Assembly (NCBI RefSeq): GCF_000265405.1 | Contig: NC_018010.1 | Span: forward strand, 4,132,596 to 4,196,595 | DNA: 64,000 nucleotides | From: Belliella baltica DSM 15883 | GTDB taxonomy: Bacteria > Bacteroidota > Bacteroidia > Cytophagales > Cyclobacteriaceae | Direction of reading: 5' to 3' | Shown: positions 50,443-58,464 of the stretch, piece after piece | Numbering within the stretch: position 1 is the first letter of the stretch | Layout of the letters: every line of letters starts with the position of its first letter | Position numbers and translations under genes: made by a program | Notes under the pieces: model-generated | Told to the model about the DNA's origin: nothing | What the model saw: the letters and a program-made list of their open reading frames with translations, nothing else | Database searches by the model: none

Positions 50443-50629
50443 CCATAAAATCATAATTTAAAGTTTACACACTTATCGGGATAGTGTCATATGGTTTCAG
50501 AAAAGATGCTTCAAAACTATCTCAATGAATTCTGTTACAAACTAAACCGAAGATACTTTGGTGAAAAACTATTTGACAGATTGGTTATTGCAAGCATTTG
50601 CCCCTACTTGTATACAAGCGGATAATCAT

Positions 50630-50639
50630 ATTAAAATAT
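50630..50639. repeat. Target-site duplication, right copy
   Basis: ATTAAAATAT, matches 48145-48154 exactly; it continues into the N-terminal half of the pyruvyl transferase gene. Confidence 0.85.
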
Positions 50640-51140
50640 CCTCAACATCAACAAATTGATTTAGCCATTCATTCTTTTTGTCCACATAATGCGGGAGGAT
50701 TCCAACTTTGTATTTCTTTTTAAAACTTGGATTGTAAATATCAGGCATTAGTAAAGCCAAATCTCCAAATACTTCAGGACAAGTAACTCCGTCGGCATCC
50801 AATTTCGCTTTAGTAAGTGGTCCTCTTACAGCATGAATTTTTTTTGGTACTTCGTTGCATTTTGATTTAGCCGAAATAAATCCACTTCCCCAGACTTCTG
50901 TTTTTGATGTGCTTTTTTGAAGAATAGACCCAATAACAAAGAAATGCCGAATGTAAGGAAACATAAAGGATGGTGCTCTTCTTACTTTTTTATTTGTAAA
51001 GTGTGCAACAATATGTGGAGTTAAAATATCACCGAAATTATTTCTATGAGCATCCCAAGAAACCCAATATGATTGATTTAAAAGCGTATTTATTCGTTGT
51101 TTGATTTTTTTCATGTCAATTCTTCTTACTAATCAGATCA

Positions 51141-52130
51141 TCACTTTCTATAGAGATCAATTAATGAATTTGCTTCTTTTTTTGCACTCCAATTATTTAC
51201 AATTTGATTTCTCCCATTGTCTTTTACAAGTTTTACATTCCCTAAGAGAATTTCCGAAAGCAAGTGTTGCAATTTGCCGGTATCTCCAGCAGGAAATAAA
51301 AAACCATGTTCTCCATGAGTAATCACATCCCCATGAACACCTACATCTTGGGTTGCAATAACTGTGCTACCGCATGCCATTGCCTCCAAACAAACAAGTG
51401 AGAAACCCTCTGAAAATGAAGGGACTACTGTTATTTTTGAAGCTTGATAAAACTCTTTGATATTCTTGCTTTCTGGAAAAAAATATACTTGATCTTCCAC
51501 ATCACTGTTTTTTATGATAGTTTTCAACTTTTCTAAAAATCGATGATCATCTACTTTACCAACAATGACTGCCGCCCAATTTTGATGTTTTTTTAAAAGA
51601 GGAACAATCGCGTTAATAAAAACTTCATGACCTTTTCTCTCTCTAACTCTACCAGCTACACAAATAATATTTTCTTGATTCACACCTTTCAGCTTCACGT
51701 TTTCAACTGGCACAAACAAATCCGTATTAACTCCATGGCTTATCAAAGTTGATTTTAAGGGAAGATGTTCTTTCATTGATTGAGTTAATGTCACGACTTC
51801 ATCAACCTTTGAAAGCAAATAAAGTGTCATTTTAGTAGGTTTTGACTCAGCGTGTCTTGTCGCAACAATCTTAAATTTCCCACCAAGTCTTCTTAAAAAT
51901 AATGCCCTCAAAATTTCATTGTTTCGATGAGCATGAATGATAAAATATCGTTGTTTAAAAACTAACTCTAGGATTGATTTCCATGATATCTTTTTCCAAT
52001 CAATCAAATCCCCAAAAATATATGTCTCAAAATCTTGATTAAAATATGGTAATACGCTCTCAATACTTGAGGTCAATCCTGTTTTCCTTTTGTGAAAATG
52101 AAAATGAATTAAAATCGGTTTTAAAACCAT
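51141..52130 (-). CDS. Glycosyltransferase family 4
   Basis: About 329 residues from ATG 52130 (MVLKPILIHFHFHKRKTG); a start 60 bases upstream adds a hydrophobic leader that is probably not translated. GT-B fold: N-terminal HFHFHKRKTGLTSSI, C-terminal half with CVAGRVRERKGHEVFI and the donor-binding EGFSLVCLEAMACGSTVIAT (E-x7-E pattern). It transfers a sugar from a nucleotide donor to a polysaccharide or lipid acceptor at the inner membrane face. It sits 27 bases upstream of the split pyruvyl transferase gene, so both belonged to one surface-polysaccharide operon. Confidence 0.9.
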   Translation of the reverse strand: MVLKPILIHFHFHKRKTGLTSSIESVLPYFNQDFETYIFGDLIDWKKISWKSILELVFKQRYFIIHAHRNNEILRALFLRRLGGKFKIVATRHAESKPTKMTLYLLSKVDEVVTLTQSMKEHLPLKSTLISHGVNTDLFVPVENVKLKGVNQENIICVAGRVRERKGHEVFINAIVPLLKKHQNWAAVIVGKVDDHRFLEKLKTIIKNSDVEDQVYFFPESKNIKEFYQASKITVVPSFSEGFSLVCLEAMACGSTVIATQDVGVHGDVITHGEHGFLFPAGDTGKLQHLLSEILLGNVKLVKDNGRNQIVNNWSAKKEANSLIDLYRK

Positions 52131-52236
52131 AGGGTTTTTAAATTTTGTGCAAAGAAAACTCGCGCAAATTTGATTAAGGAGTAAAATCAAACATTAGATT
52201 AACCCACAATTTGGAGAAAAATCATTTATAAAAAAA

Positions 52237-52277
52237 TAAACTGGCCAAAATACTTGCAAGGCAAATTGACCAGTTTA
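52237..52277 (-). terminator. Terminator of the aminotransferase gene
   Basis: TAAACTGG(c)CAA / TTG(a)CCAGTTTA arms, T-rich on the minus strand, 19 bases past the stop. Confidence 0.8.
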
Positions 52278-52295
52278 ATTCTATGAATTCAGAAA

Positions 52296-53498
52296 TTATT
52301 TTAAATTTCCAAGCGCCTTTTTCATTCTACTCAACGCTTCTTTCAAATCTTCTTCTGAAGCTGCATAAGATAACCTCACACAATTTGGCGCTCCAAATGC
52401 GGCTCCAGTTACTACTGACACATTAGCCTCTTCGAGCAAATAGATACAAAGGTCATCTGCATTTTTGATCTGATGCTTACCTGCACTTTTTCCGAAGAAA
52501 GCCGTCACATCAGGGAAGAAGTAAAAAGCACCTTCTGGAACATGCGTTTTGATTCCAGGAATATCTCTTAATAAATTTAAAACCAGTTCTCTTCTTCCAA
52601 GATATGCTTTCTCCATTTCTTTGGAAGGTTTCTGATCTCCGGAAATTGCAGCAAGCGCGGCACGTTGAGCAATACCAGTTCCTCCTGATGTAAACTGACC
52701 TTGCATTTTCTCACATGCCTTAGCTATAAATAATGGCGCACAAATGTAACCTACTCTCCAGCCTGTCATTGCATAGCCTTTTGAAAATCCATTGACAGTA
52801 ATCGTTCTTTCAAACATGCCTGAAAATGAACCAATACTAGCATGCTGACCGGTAAAATTGATCAATTCATATATTTCATCGGCAATGACATAAACATCTT
52901 TTTTACTCTTGACTACCTCCGCAATCGCTTCTAGTTCCTCCTTACTAAATACTGAACCTGTTGGGTTGCATGGAGAAGAATAAATCACAGCCTTGGTCTT
53001 GTCTGTCATAGCTTCTTTCAGTTGGGCAGCGGTAGCTTTAAAATTATTTTCTAATGTCCCTTCGATCAAAACAGGAACTCCACCGGCCAATTTGATAATC
53101 TCTGCATAAGAAACCCAATAAGGAGAAAAAATCACTACCTCATCCCCTTCATTAAGCATACACATGAAAACATTTGCGATAGAGTGCTTCGCTCCTGTAG
53201 AAACAACAATATTTTCGGCTTTAGCCTCTTCTATATGATTTTCTTCTCTAAGTTTCTTAGCAATTGCTTCTCTCAAATCTTGATATCCTGCCACAGGTGG
53301 ATATGCAAAATATTTACCCTCATCAATTGCTGATTTTGCAGCCTCTTGAATATGTTTAGGTGTTTTGAAATCGGGCTCACCCAAACTCAAACTAATAATG
53401 TCTATTCCTTGGCCTTTTAGCTCACGAGCCTTTTTTGCCATTGCCAGCGTAGCTGACTCTTCCATTTGGTTAATTCGGTCTGATAGGATTGAATTCAT
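52296..53498 (-). CDS. Class I/II pyridoxal-phosphate aminotransferase (aspartate aminotransferase-like)
   Basis: 400 residues. PLP-enzyme motifs: SLGEPDFKTPKHI at the N-terminus, SSPCNPTGSVFSKEEL, DEIYELINFTG and the Schiff-base Lys in NGFSKGYAMTGWRVGYI (~237), with the substrate-carboxylate Arg in CVRLSYAASEEDL. This is the Ib subgroup typical of bacterial aspartate or prephenate aminotransferases. Donor preference cannot be fixed from sequence. It is a single gene. Confidence 0.93.
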   Translation of the reverse strand: MNSILSDRINQMEESATLAMAKKARELKGQGIDIISLSLGEPDFKTPKHIQEAAKSAIDEGKYFAYPPVAGYQDLREAIAKKLREENHIEEAKAENIVVSTGAKHSIANVFMCMLNEGDEVVIFSPYWVSYAEIIKLAGGVPVLIEGTLENNFKATAAQLKEAMTDKTKAVIYSSPCNPTGSVFSKEELEAIAEVVKSKKDVYVIADEIYELINFTGQHASIGSFSGMFERTITVNGFSKGYAMTGWRVGYICAPLFIAKACEKMQGQFTSGGTGIAQRAALAAISGDQKPSKEMEKAYLGRRELVLNLLRDIPGIKTHVPEGAFYFFPDVTAFFGKSAGKHQIKNADDLCIYLLEEANVSVVTGAAFGAPNCVRLSYAASEEDLKEALSRMKKALGNLK

Positions 53499-53628
53499 TC
53501 TAGTGGTTGTTTTTTAAATTTGCTCAAAATTAAAGATTACTATTATTAATTCTAAACATAAAGAGATTTGATTTTGAATTTGTAAATTTAGTGTTCAATA
53601 ATATTTGATTAAGGCCGTTTGAAATTAT

Positions 53629-54495
53629 ATGAGATCAATTTACCTCCTTGTCTTACTTCTTATTTCGTTTTCTTGGAGCGCAAACGCACAGAAAAAAAAC
53701 AAAAAAGCAACAGAAGAGACCACAGATCCGGATTCCTCAGGAGTAGTAAGCAATAAACTACTTCCTACAACGTCCCCATTGCTACTTTTTGATGAACAAG
53801 CCAAAAAAGAAAAAAAGAAAAAAGAAAAAAAGAAGGTTAAGAAGAACATTTTCTTCGGAGAAAAAACAAGAAAAGGTAGAATTAGGCAAAATCTCCGCGA
53901 TCAAGTGCAATACACTATTTTCAACTACACCAGTAACAAAAAAATTATAGACCCTTACATTAGAGATATACATTGGTATGATCAAAAAGACAGAATGATC
54001 AGAACGAAAGACTTTGATCCTTCAAAAGGTGTCTTACTTCATGGACCTTACGAAAAGTTTATCAATGAAACAGTAATTGAAAAGGGCATGTTTTTTTACG
54101 GAACTAAGCATGGAACTTGGTTAACCTTCGATACCAGAAGTGTTTTGACTGACAAAAGCCATTATGTAGAAGGATGGCCAAAAGACTCAAGAACTACGTA
54201 TTATGATGGCAATAATAAATTAATTGAAAAGCTTACTCCAATAGAATACGAATTAAAAGAAGGGAATTTTTACCATTTTCATGAAAATGGTCAGGCAGCT
54301 GTAATTGGAGAATACCAATATGGTGAAAAAGTAGGCTTATGGACTGAGTATTGGAATACCAATAACACTACAGCAATCAGAAAACGTGAAATTCAATATC
54401 AAGAAAAGCCTTTTACTAAAAACTTTAGACCATTCATCCGAGCCGAATGGGACAAAGATGGGAATCTTATTTATCGTAATATCGCTTCTAATTAA
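53629..54495 (+). CDS. Exported MORN-variant repeat protein
   Basis: 288 residues. A signal peptide (about 1-20, ending NAQ), a Lys/Glu-rich segment (about 60-80, KKEKKKKEKKKVKK), then repeated toxin-antitoxin YwqK-like (MORN variant) units: GPYEKFINETVIEKGMFFYGTKHGTWLTF, YYDGNNKLIEK and FHENGQAAVIGEYQYGEKVGLWTEYW. These repeats form a beta-structured solenoid that often mediates surface or protein contacts. The basic stretch just after the signal peptide is unusual. The function is unknown. Confidence 0.78.
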   Translation: MRSIYLLVLLLISFSWSANAQKKNKKATEETTDPDSSGVVSNKLLPTTSPLLLFDEQAKKEKKKKEKKKVKKNIFFGEKTRKGRIRQNLRDQVQYTIFNYTSNKKIIDPYIRDIHWYDQKDRMIRTKDFDPSKGVLLHGPYEKFINETVIEKGMFFYGTKHGTWLTFDTRSVLTDKSHYVEGWPKDSRTTYYDGNNKLIEKLTPIEYELKEGNFYHFHENGQAAVIGEYQYGEKVGLWTEYWNTNNTTAIRKREIQYQEKPFTKNFRPFIRAEWDKDGNLIYRNIASN

Positions 54496-54502
54496 TTAGA
54501 AT

Positions 54503-54527
54503 AATCCCTATAGTTTTTATAGGGATT
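54503..54527 (+). terminator. Weak terminator after the MORN-variant gene
   Basis: AATCCCTAT / ATAGGGATT with a 7-base T-rich loop, 8 bases past the stop; the T run after it is short. Confidence 0.55.
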
Positions 54528-54559
54528 TGTAAATAAATCTTTTTTTATCCATATATTTG
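54526..54559 (+). promoter_or_regulatory. Candidate promoter of the MarR-family gene
   Basis: TTTG at 54526-54529 and TATATTTG at 54552-54559, spacing 22, about 17 bases before the ATG at 54577. Confidence 0.6.
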
Positions 54560-54576
54560 TCACACTAACTATTGGT

Positions 54577-55008
54577 ATGACACAGGAACAATTCAGTAAA
54601 TATTCATTTCTACTTGACAGGACAGCTAGAAAAGTCAAACAGTATGCGCAGCAGAAGTTTAACCAAATGGATTATGATGTGACTGTTGATCAATGGTTGG
54701 TATTAAAAAATCTTGCCGAAAATGAACTGTTGAGCCAAACAGAATTGGCACAGTTAGTATTCAAAGATCATCCTACCTTAACTAGAATCATTGATATTCT
54801 TTCAAAAAAAGGATTTGTAGAAAGAATACCACATCCTCAAGATAGAAGAAGTTTTCAGCTTCATCTTACACCTCAAGGATTAAAAAAAGTGAGTTTACTC
54901 AAGCCAGAAATTGCCCAAATTAGAGAAAAAGCTTGGGAAAATTTGGATGAAAAAGATTTTGAAGAGTTCAAAAGAATACTCAATACCATATATTCTAATC
55001 TTGAATAA
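54577..55008 (+). CDS. MarR family transcriptional regulator
   Basis: 143 residues, winged-helix fold: helix with VTVDQWLVLKNLAENELLSQTELAQLVFKDHPTLTRIIDILSKKGFVERIPHPQDRRSFQLHLT (in pieces), the recognition helix and the wing DRR motif. The N- and C-terminal helices form the dimer interface. MarR proteins usually repress nearby genes and release DNA on small-ligand or oxidant binding. It is followed by the ferredoxin reductase-ferredoxin pair, a plausible target. No operator was identified. Confidence 0.92.
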   Translation: MTQEQFSKYSFLLDRTARKVKQYAQQKFNQMDYDVTVDQWLVLKNLAENELLSQTELAQLVFKDHPTLTRIIDILSKKGFVERIPHPQDRRSFQLHLTPQGLKKVSLLKPEIAQIREKAWENLDEKDFEEFKRILNTIYSNLE

Positions 55009-55096
55009 AATATGGTATATAAAATAGTTGCTATACTAATTATATTTACACGAACAATCTGAAATTAAATTGGTTTTACCAATAAATAAAACTAAC

Positions 55097-56101
55097 ATGA
55101 TTAATACTGACATTTGCATTATCGGAGCAGGACCAGTTGGGTTATTTGCAGTTTTTGAAGCAGGACTATTGAAAATGCGTTGCCATTTAATAGATGCTTT
55201 ACCTCAAGTAGGTGGTCAACTATCTGAAATATATCCACAAAAGCCAATTTATGATATCCCAGGGTATCCAGAAGTTAAGGCTCAAGAATTGGTAGATAAT
55301 CTCATGGATCAGATCAAGCCATTCAATCCAACATTCACATTGGGTGAAAGGGTAGATCATCTTGCCAAACAAGACGATGGTTCATTTATCGTGACTACTA
55401 GTGATAAGACAAAAGTCCATGCACAAGTAATCGTGATTGCTGGAGGTTTAGGGTGTTTTGAGCCTAGGAAACCAGTGCTTGAGAATTTAGAACATTTTGA
55501 AGGAAAAGGAGTCACATACATGGTGAAAAACCCAGAAACTTTTAGAAACAAGAAGGTTGTTCTAGCAGGCGGGGGGGACTCGGCTCTTGACTGGGCAATT
55601 TACCTATCTGATGTTGCAGAAAGAGTTACCTTAGTACATAGAAATGAGACTTTTAGAGGTGCTCCAGATTCAGCAGCGAAAGTGTTCGATATGGCCAATA
55701 ATGGCAAAATCGATTTAATTCTATCCGCCAACTTAAAAGGAATCGGCGGGAATGGTGTTTTAAATAGCGTAATGTTAGAAAGTAAATCAAAAGAGGAAAT
55801 CAAAATCGATGCAGATTATCTGATCCCTCTATTTGGATTGAGCCCTAAATTAGGTCCAATTGCTGACTGGGGATTGAGCATAGATAAAAATGCAATTGAG
55901 GTTGACACAACAGATTATTCCACTGGAGTTGAAAGGATTTATGCAATAGGAGACATTAACACCTATCCAGGTAAATTGAAATTAATCCTTTGTGGCTTTC
56001 ATGAAGCAGCTATCATGATGCATTCTGCCTTCAAATATGTGTATCCAGATCAGAAATTAAGCTTCAAATACACCACAGTTAATGGTGTAAATGCATTTTA
56101 A
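55097..56101 (+). CDS. Ferredoxin--NADP(+) reductase, thioredoxin-reductase-like
   Basis: 334 residues from ATG 55097 (MINTDICIIGAGP). Two nucleotide-binding motifs: FAD site GAGPVGLFAVFEAG at the start, NADP site LAGGGDSALDWAIYLS near 160; and GVERIYAIGDINTYPG near the end. There is no CxxC redox pair, which separates it from thioredoxin reductase and fits the FNR type found in Bacillus YumC and Chlorobium. It passes electrons between NADPH and ferredoxin. The ferredoxin gene starts 16 bases after its stop. Confidence 0.92.
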   Translation: MINTDICIIGAGPVGLFAVFEAGLLKMRCHLIDALPQVGGQLSEIYPQKPIYDIPGYPEVKAQELVDNLMDQIKPFNPTFTLGERVDHLAKQDDGSFIVTTSDKTKVHAQVIVIAGGLGCFEPRKPVLENLEHFEGKGVTYMVKNPETFRNKKVVLAGGGDSALDWAIYLSDVAERVTLVHRNETFRGAPDSAAKVFDMANNGKIDLILSANLKGIGGNGVLNSVMLESKSKEEIKIDADYLIPLFGLSPKLGPIADWGLSIDKNAIEVDTTDYSTGVERIYAIGDINTYPGKLKLILCGFHEAAIMMHSAFKYVYPDQKLSFKYTTVNGVNAF

Positions 56102-56104
56102 TTT

Positions 56105-56112
56105 TACCTTTG
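56105..56112 (+). promoter_or_regulatory. TACCTTTG promoter-type box just before the ferredoxin ATG
   Basis: Matches TAnnTTTG and ends 5 bases before ATG 56117. If used, the transcript would begin at or near the start codon (leaderless). Confidence 0.5.
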
Positions 56113-56116
56113 CAGC

Positions 56117-56437
56117 ATGGTAACATTCACAGTAGAAGATCACGAAGGCAATCGCCAATCTATAGAAGCTCCTGACGACATGGGCTTAAGTTTAATGGAA
56201 ATTTTGAAAGCATCAGAATATCCAGTTTTAGCAACTTGTGGTGGAATGGCTTTATGTGCCACTTGCCACGTAGAAGTCATGGAAGGAGAAGATGAATTAG
56301 GTGAAGCGACAGACGTGGAGCTTGATCAATTAGAAAATCTACCGGAATACTTCCCAACAAGTAGACTTGCCTGTCAAGTAAGGATTAGTCCTCTATTGGA
56401 AGGTGCTGTTATCAAACTCAGAGGAGAAGACAATTAA
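56117..56437 (+). CDS. 2Fe-2S ferredoxin
   Basis: 106 residues with the adrenodoxin-like pattern C-x5-C-x2-C in TCGGMALCATCHVEV and the fourth Cys in RLACQVRI. The N-terminal strand is MVTFTVEDHEGNRQSIEAP. It is the likely partner of the reductase encoded just upstream, supplying low-potential electrons for biosynthesis. The stop codon lies inside the arm of the terminator palindrome. Confidence 0.95.
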   Translation: MVTFTVEDHEGNRQSIEAPDDMGLSLMEILKASEYPVLATCGGMALCATCHVEVMEGEDELGEATDVELDQLENLPEYFPTSRLACQVRISPLLEGAVIKLRGEDN

Positions 56438-56477
56438 TTAAAAGGGAGGTCAAATTGACCTCCCTTTTAATTAATTG
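56431..56477. terminator. 47-base perfect palindromic terminator
   Basis: Two 23-base arms around a single A, with TTAATT ends. It spans the ferredoxin stop and serves the convergent DUF389 gene as well. Confidence 0.92.
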
Positions 56478-56529
56478 TTGAATATGTTTTGATTTATCAG
56501 TTTTGGTATTACTCTTTTTCTTTATTTTT

Positions 56530-58422
56530 TTAAAGCTTTACAGCAACCGATAACTCCAATTCTATATCCTGATCGATTGCCTTTTCAATTTCCTCTTTGA
56601 CTTTATTTAATTCCTGCAAATCTAAAGGTGATTCCGATACTACGGTGACAGAAAGCTTCAATGGTGCCATTTTTATTACTTTCACATCTCTGAGTACACC
56701 AACTGAAATTTCCTTCCCACTTAAATTCTGTATTATTTTATTTTCCTTAACCATTTTTGAAAAACCAAAAGCTAAAGGTGCTGAGATTAAAATAACAAAA
56801 AAAAGAGAAATAGTAAGCCCCTTTTTTGCTAGTTTAAAAGGACTAAATCCTAGAAAAAGAAAAGTCAAAGCCGCGGCTAGCACCATGCCTGCTAAGTTGG
56901 TCCCCAAAAGCAAAAGTGCGCCCCAGAAAACTGACCAATCGCCCCAACCAAGCCCTACTCCCGAAACTGCCAAAGGTGGCACTAAAGCAACTGCAATCGC
57001 AACACCAGCTAAAGTTTTGGCAACTTCTTTCTTAGAATGGGCATAAGCACCAGCAATTCCCGATGCAGCAGCCACCCCCAAATCCAAAAGATTAGGTCTT
57101 ATCCTAGCGGTAATTTCTCCATTCATTACATTTAATGGTGTAAACCAAGTGATTATAACTGCAAACAAATACCCTACACCCAATCCATATCCTATAGTTT
57201 TAAAACTTTCACTTATCAGTCTATTATCCTGTCTAAGTACCCCCATGGCTAATGATATAATTGGCGACATCAAAGGTGCTAAAATCATAGCGCCAATTAT
57301 CACAGGAGAGGAGTTTCCAAATAATCCAAAAGTAGCAATTATTGTAGAGAGGGCCATCAATACCAAATAACTCGAACTGACTTTAGAATTTTCTCTTAAA
57401 GTGGTAAAAAGCCATTTAAACTCCTCTGTAGTGGCATGGTTGGTGATAGGAAGAAGTCTTTCCAAAAGCTCATTTTTCAATTCACCTTGTGGCAAATTTT
57501 GAATCTTATACACTTTTTTCTTCTTGACTTCTAAATCAGTTTCTAATGCACCTCCAGGAACAATTGAAATTACCTTATGCCTTACTTCTAATTCTATGAA
57601 TTTTGAACTCATCAAAATCTCGTCTATTGCATAATTGATAGATTCAGAGCTACCAATGACCACCTTATCCGATTTGATATGAGCTACATAATCTGGGAGT
57701 TTGCTTTTTTTTGAAGACTTGAAAATACTGAAAAAACCAAATTTGATAATTTCCCATATACTACTTGGTGCAAGAATCAAGCAATGCATCATACCATCAT
57801 TGGCATAAGAATCTTCAATAATTCTTCTCGATAAAATAGAACTTTGACCATGAAGAACGATTACCATTCCAAGAGCTGCTGTTTCTAAGGGCTTTTCCTT
57901 TAATTCCCCAATATCATTGCTCCAATTGATGCTAAAAGGGTGCAGTTTTACTCTTCTGAATGAACCTGAAAACCTTTTGATTCTCCCTAGATATTTTGAA
58001 AACCAAGACTTATCACCATCTACAGCATAGAGCAAACTAAAAGTATTCCCCAATACTAATTTATTGAGTACAGGCTGACCATTTGCCAAAAGTACATCTA
58101 TATCAAAAACTTCGTCTGTAGTCAGAATATTTTCTACAGCTGTTTCCAAATTAGAGGATATACCAAAACCTTGTCTAGCCTCAATCATTTTTGGATGAGG
58201 AAGAAACCCAATTTTCCAATGATTTTCTATTACGACATCAAATAACTCACGAAGTTGTTCATCTGACAAAAAAGTCACTAGGAAATCTTCATCAGTAAAG
58301 CTATACTTCTTATGATTTTTATATGGAATTTTGATTTTTACATTGTTGCTTAAAAGTGGCAAAACCTTTTCTTCTAAGGTCTCAATTAGACTTTCATCGT
58401 AAATTAATGTAATAGACTTCAT
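56530..58422 (-). CDS. DUF389 membrane protein with an N-terminal lipid-kinase-like domain
   Basis: 630 residues. The C-terminal half is DUF389 (TIGR00341-like): membrane helices with IGAMILAPLMSPIISLAMGVLRQD, AGAYAHSKKEVAKTLAGVAIAVALVPPLAVSGVGLG (in parts), then a soluble end. The first ~280 residues look like a degenerate diacylglycerol/NAD-kinase fold: IGFLPHPKMIEARQGFGISSNLETAVENIL, DIDVLLANGQPVLNKLVLG and a late beta half, but the ATP-binding GGDGT and GTxND are missing. The role is unknown; DUF389 proteins are of undetermined function. Confidence 0.8.
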   Translation of the reverse strand: MKSITLIYDESLIETLEEKVLPLLSNNVKIKIPYKNHKKYSFTDEDFLVTFLSDEQLRELFDVVIENHWKIGFLPHPKMIEARQGFGISSNLETAVENILTTDEVFDIDVLLANGQPVLNKLVLGNTFSLLYAVDGDKSWFSKYLGRIKRFSGSFRRVKLHPFSINWSNDIGELKEKPLETAALGMVIVLHGQSSILSRRIIEDSYANDGMMHCLILAPSSIWEIIKFGFFSIFKSSKKSKLPDYVAHIKSDKVVIGSSESINYAIDEILMSSKFIELEVRHKVISIVPGGALETDLEVKKKKVYKIQNLPQGELKNELLERLLPITNHATTEEFKWLFTTLRENSKVSSSYLVLMALSTIIATFGLFGNSSPVIIGAMILAPLMSPIISLAMGVLRQDNRLISESFKTIGYGLGVGYLFAVIITWFTPLNVMNGEITARIRPNLLDLGVAAASGIAGAYAHSKKEVAKTLAGVAIAVALVPPLAVSGVGLGWGDWSVFWGALLLLGTNLAGMVLAAALTFLFLGFSPFKLAKKGLTISLFFVILISAPLAFGFSKMVKENKIIQNLSGKEISVGVLRDVKVIKMAPLKLSVTVVSESPLDLQELNKVKEEIEKAIDQDIELELSVAVKL

Positions 58423-58440
58423 AGAGTTAATTTAAAAAAA

Positions 58441-58464
58441 GGAAGGTTGAAAAATCAACCTTCC
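58441..58464 (-). terminator. Terminator of the methylmalonyl-CoA mutase operon
   Basis: GGAAGGTTGA / TCAACCTTCC, 4-base loop, then TTTTTTTAAATT on the minus strand. It includes the last codons and stop of the large subunit. Confidence 0.9.

Larger units (their letters stand above)
49061..50488 (+). mobile_element. IS256-family insertion sequence
   Basis: The 1,428-base element has imperfect terminal repeats: GGGACTATGACAAAAAC-TGTGTAA at left and, reversed, GACACTATCCCGATAAG-TGTGTAA at right. The TGTGTAA core is 17 bases in from both ends. The flanks are ATAATGGTT (49052-49060) and ATATGGTT (50489-50496): an 8-base target duplication with one extra A on the left. The transposase is full length, so the element could be active. 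The left-flank indel shows some decay after insertion or a sequencing error. Confidence 0.88.
48268..50625 (+). pseudogene. IS1595-family (ISXO2-like) transposase, split by IS256-family element
   Basis: The N-terminal part runs from ATG 48268 (MTILQFNERYPDEASC; a 48235 ATG is possible) through a zinc ribbon (CKKC...CKHC) and catalytic blocks MVEYDEAF, VQTDESTTY and KWVHIAISNLKRDLQKYH, to the insertion at ~49053. The C-terminal part resumes at 50491 with MVSEKMLQNYLNEFCYKLNRRYFGEK (seen in pieces) and stops at 50625 inside the right terminal repeat. The joined frame reads ...LQKYHMVSEKML... without a shift. The left fragment alone runs on to a stop at 49110 with a foreign tail. It is inactive unless the inner element excises. 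Confidence 0.9.
48155..50629 (+). mobile_element. IS1595-family insertion sequence, interrupted by IS256-family element
   Basis: The ends are imperfect inverted repeats of about 30 bases: ATGAATATCCGCCT...TACAAGTAGG at left and, reversed, ATGATTATCCGCTT...TACAAGTAGG at right. Removing the inner element and one target copy leaves about 1,040 bases, a normal size for the family. It is flanked by a 10-base direct repeat. It carries one transposase gene, now split. It sits inside the pyruvyl transferase gene in the opposite orientation. Confidence 0.88.
47832..51114 (-). pseudogene. Polysaccharide pyruvyl transferase gene split by nested insertion sequences
   Basis: The N-terminal half lies at 51114-50630 (NFGDILTPHIVAHFTNKKV; GSGFISAKSK; AVRGPLTKAKLDADGVTCPEVFGD) and the C-terminal half at 48154-47832 ([30 protein letters not shown]). 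Both are typical of the PS_pyruv_trans family, which adds pyruvate ketals to exopolysaccharides. A 10-base direct repeat flanks the insertion. Joining the halves across one copy gives VDVEDILIIDVQQKNPL in frame, 265 residues in total. The break therefore came from transposition into a once intact gene. The N-terminal piece would end 'ILI' at a TGA inside the element. The partner glycosyltransferase upstream is intact. Confidence 0.93.

Noticed and set aside
48155..50629. Composite transposon carrying cargo
   Set aside because: No passenger genes; both pieces are insertion sequences, one inside the other, not two flanking copies.
56597..57046. 149-codon plus-strand frame opposite the DUF389 gene
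   Set aside because: Antisense shadow; low-complexity Lys/Ser/Ala composition, no domain.
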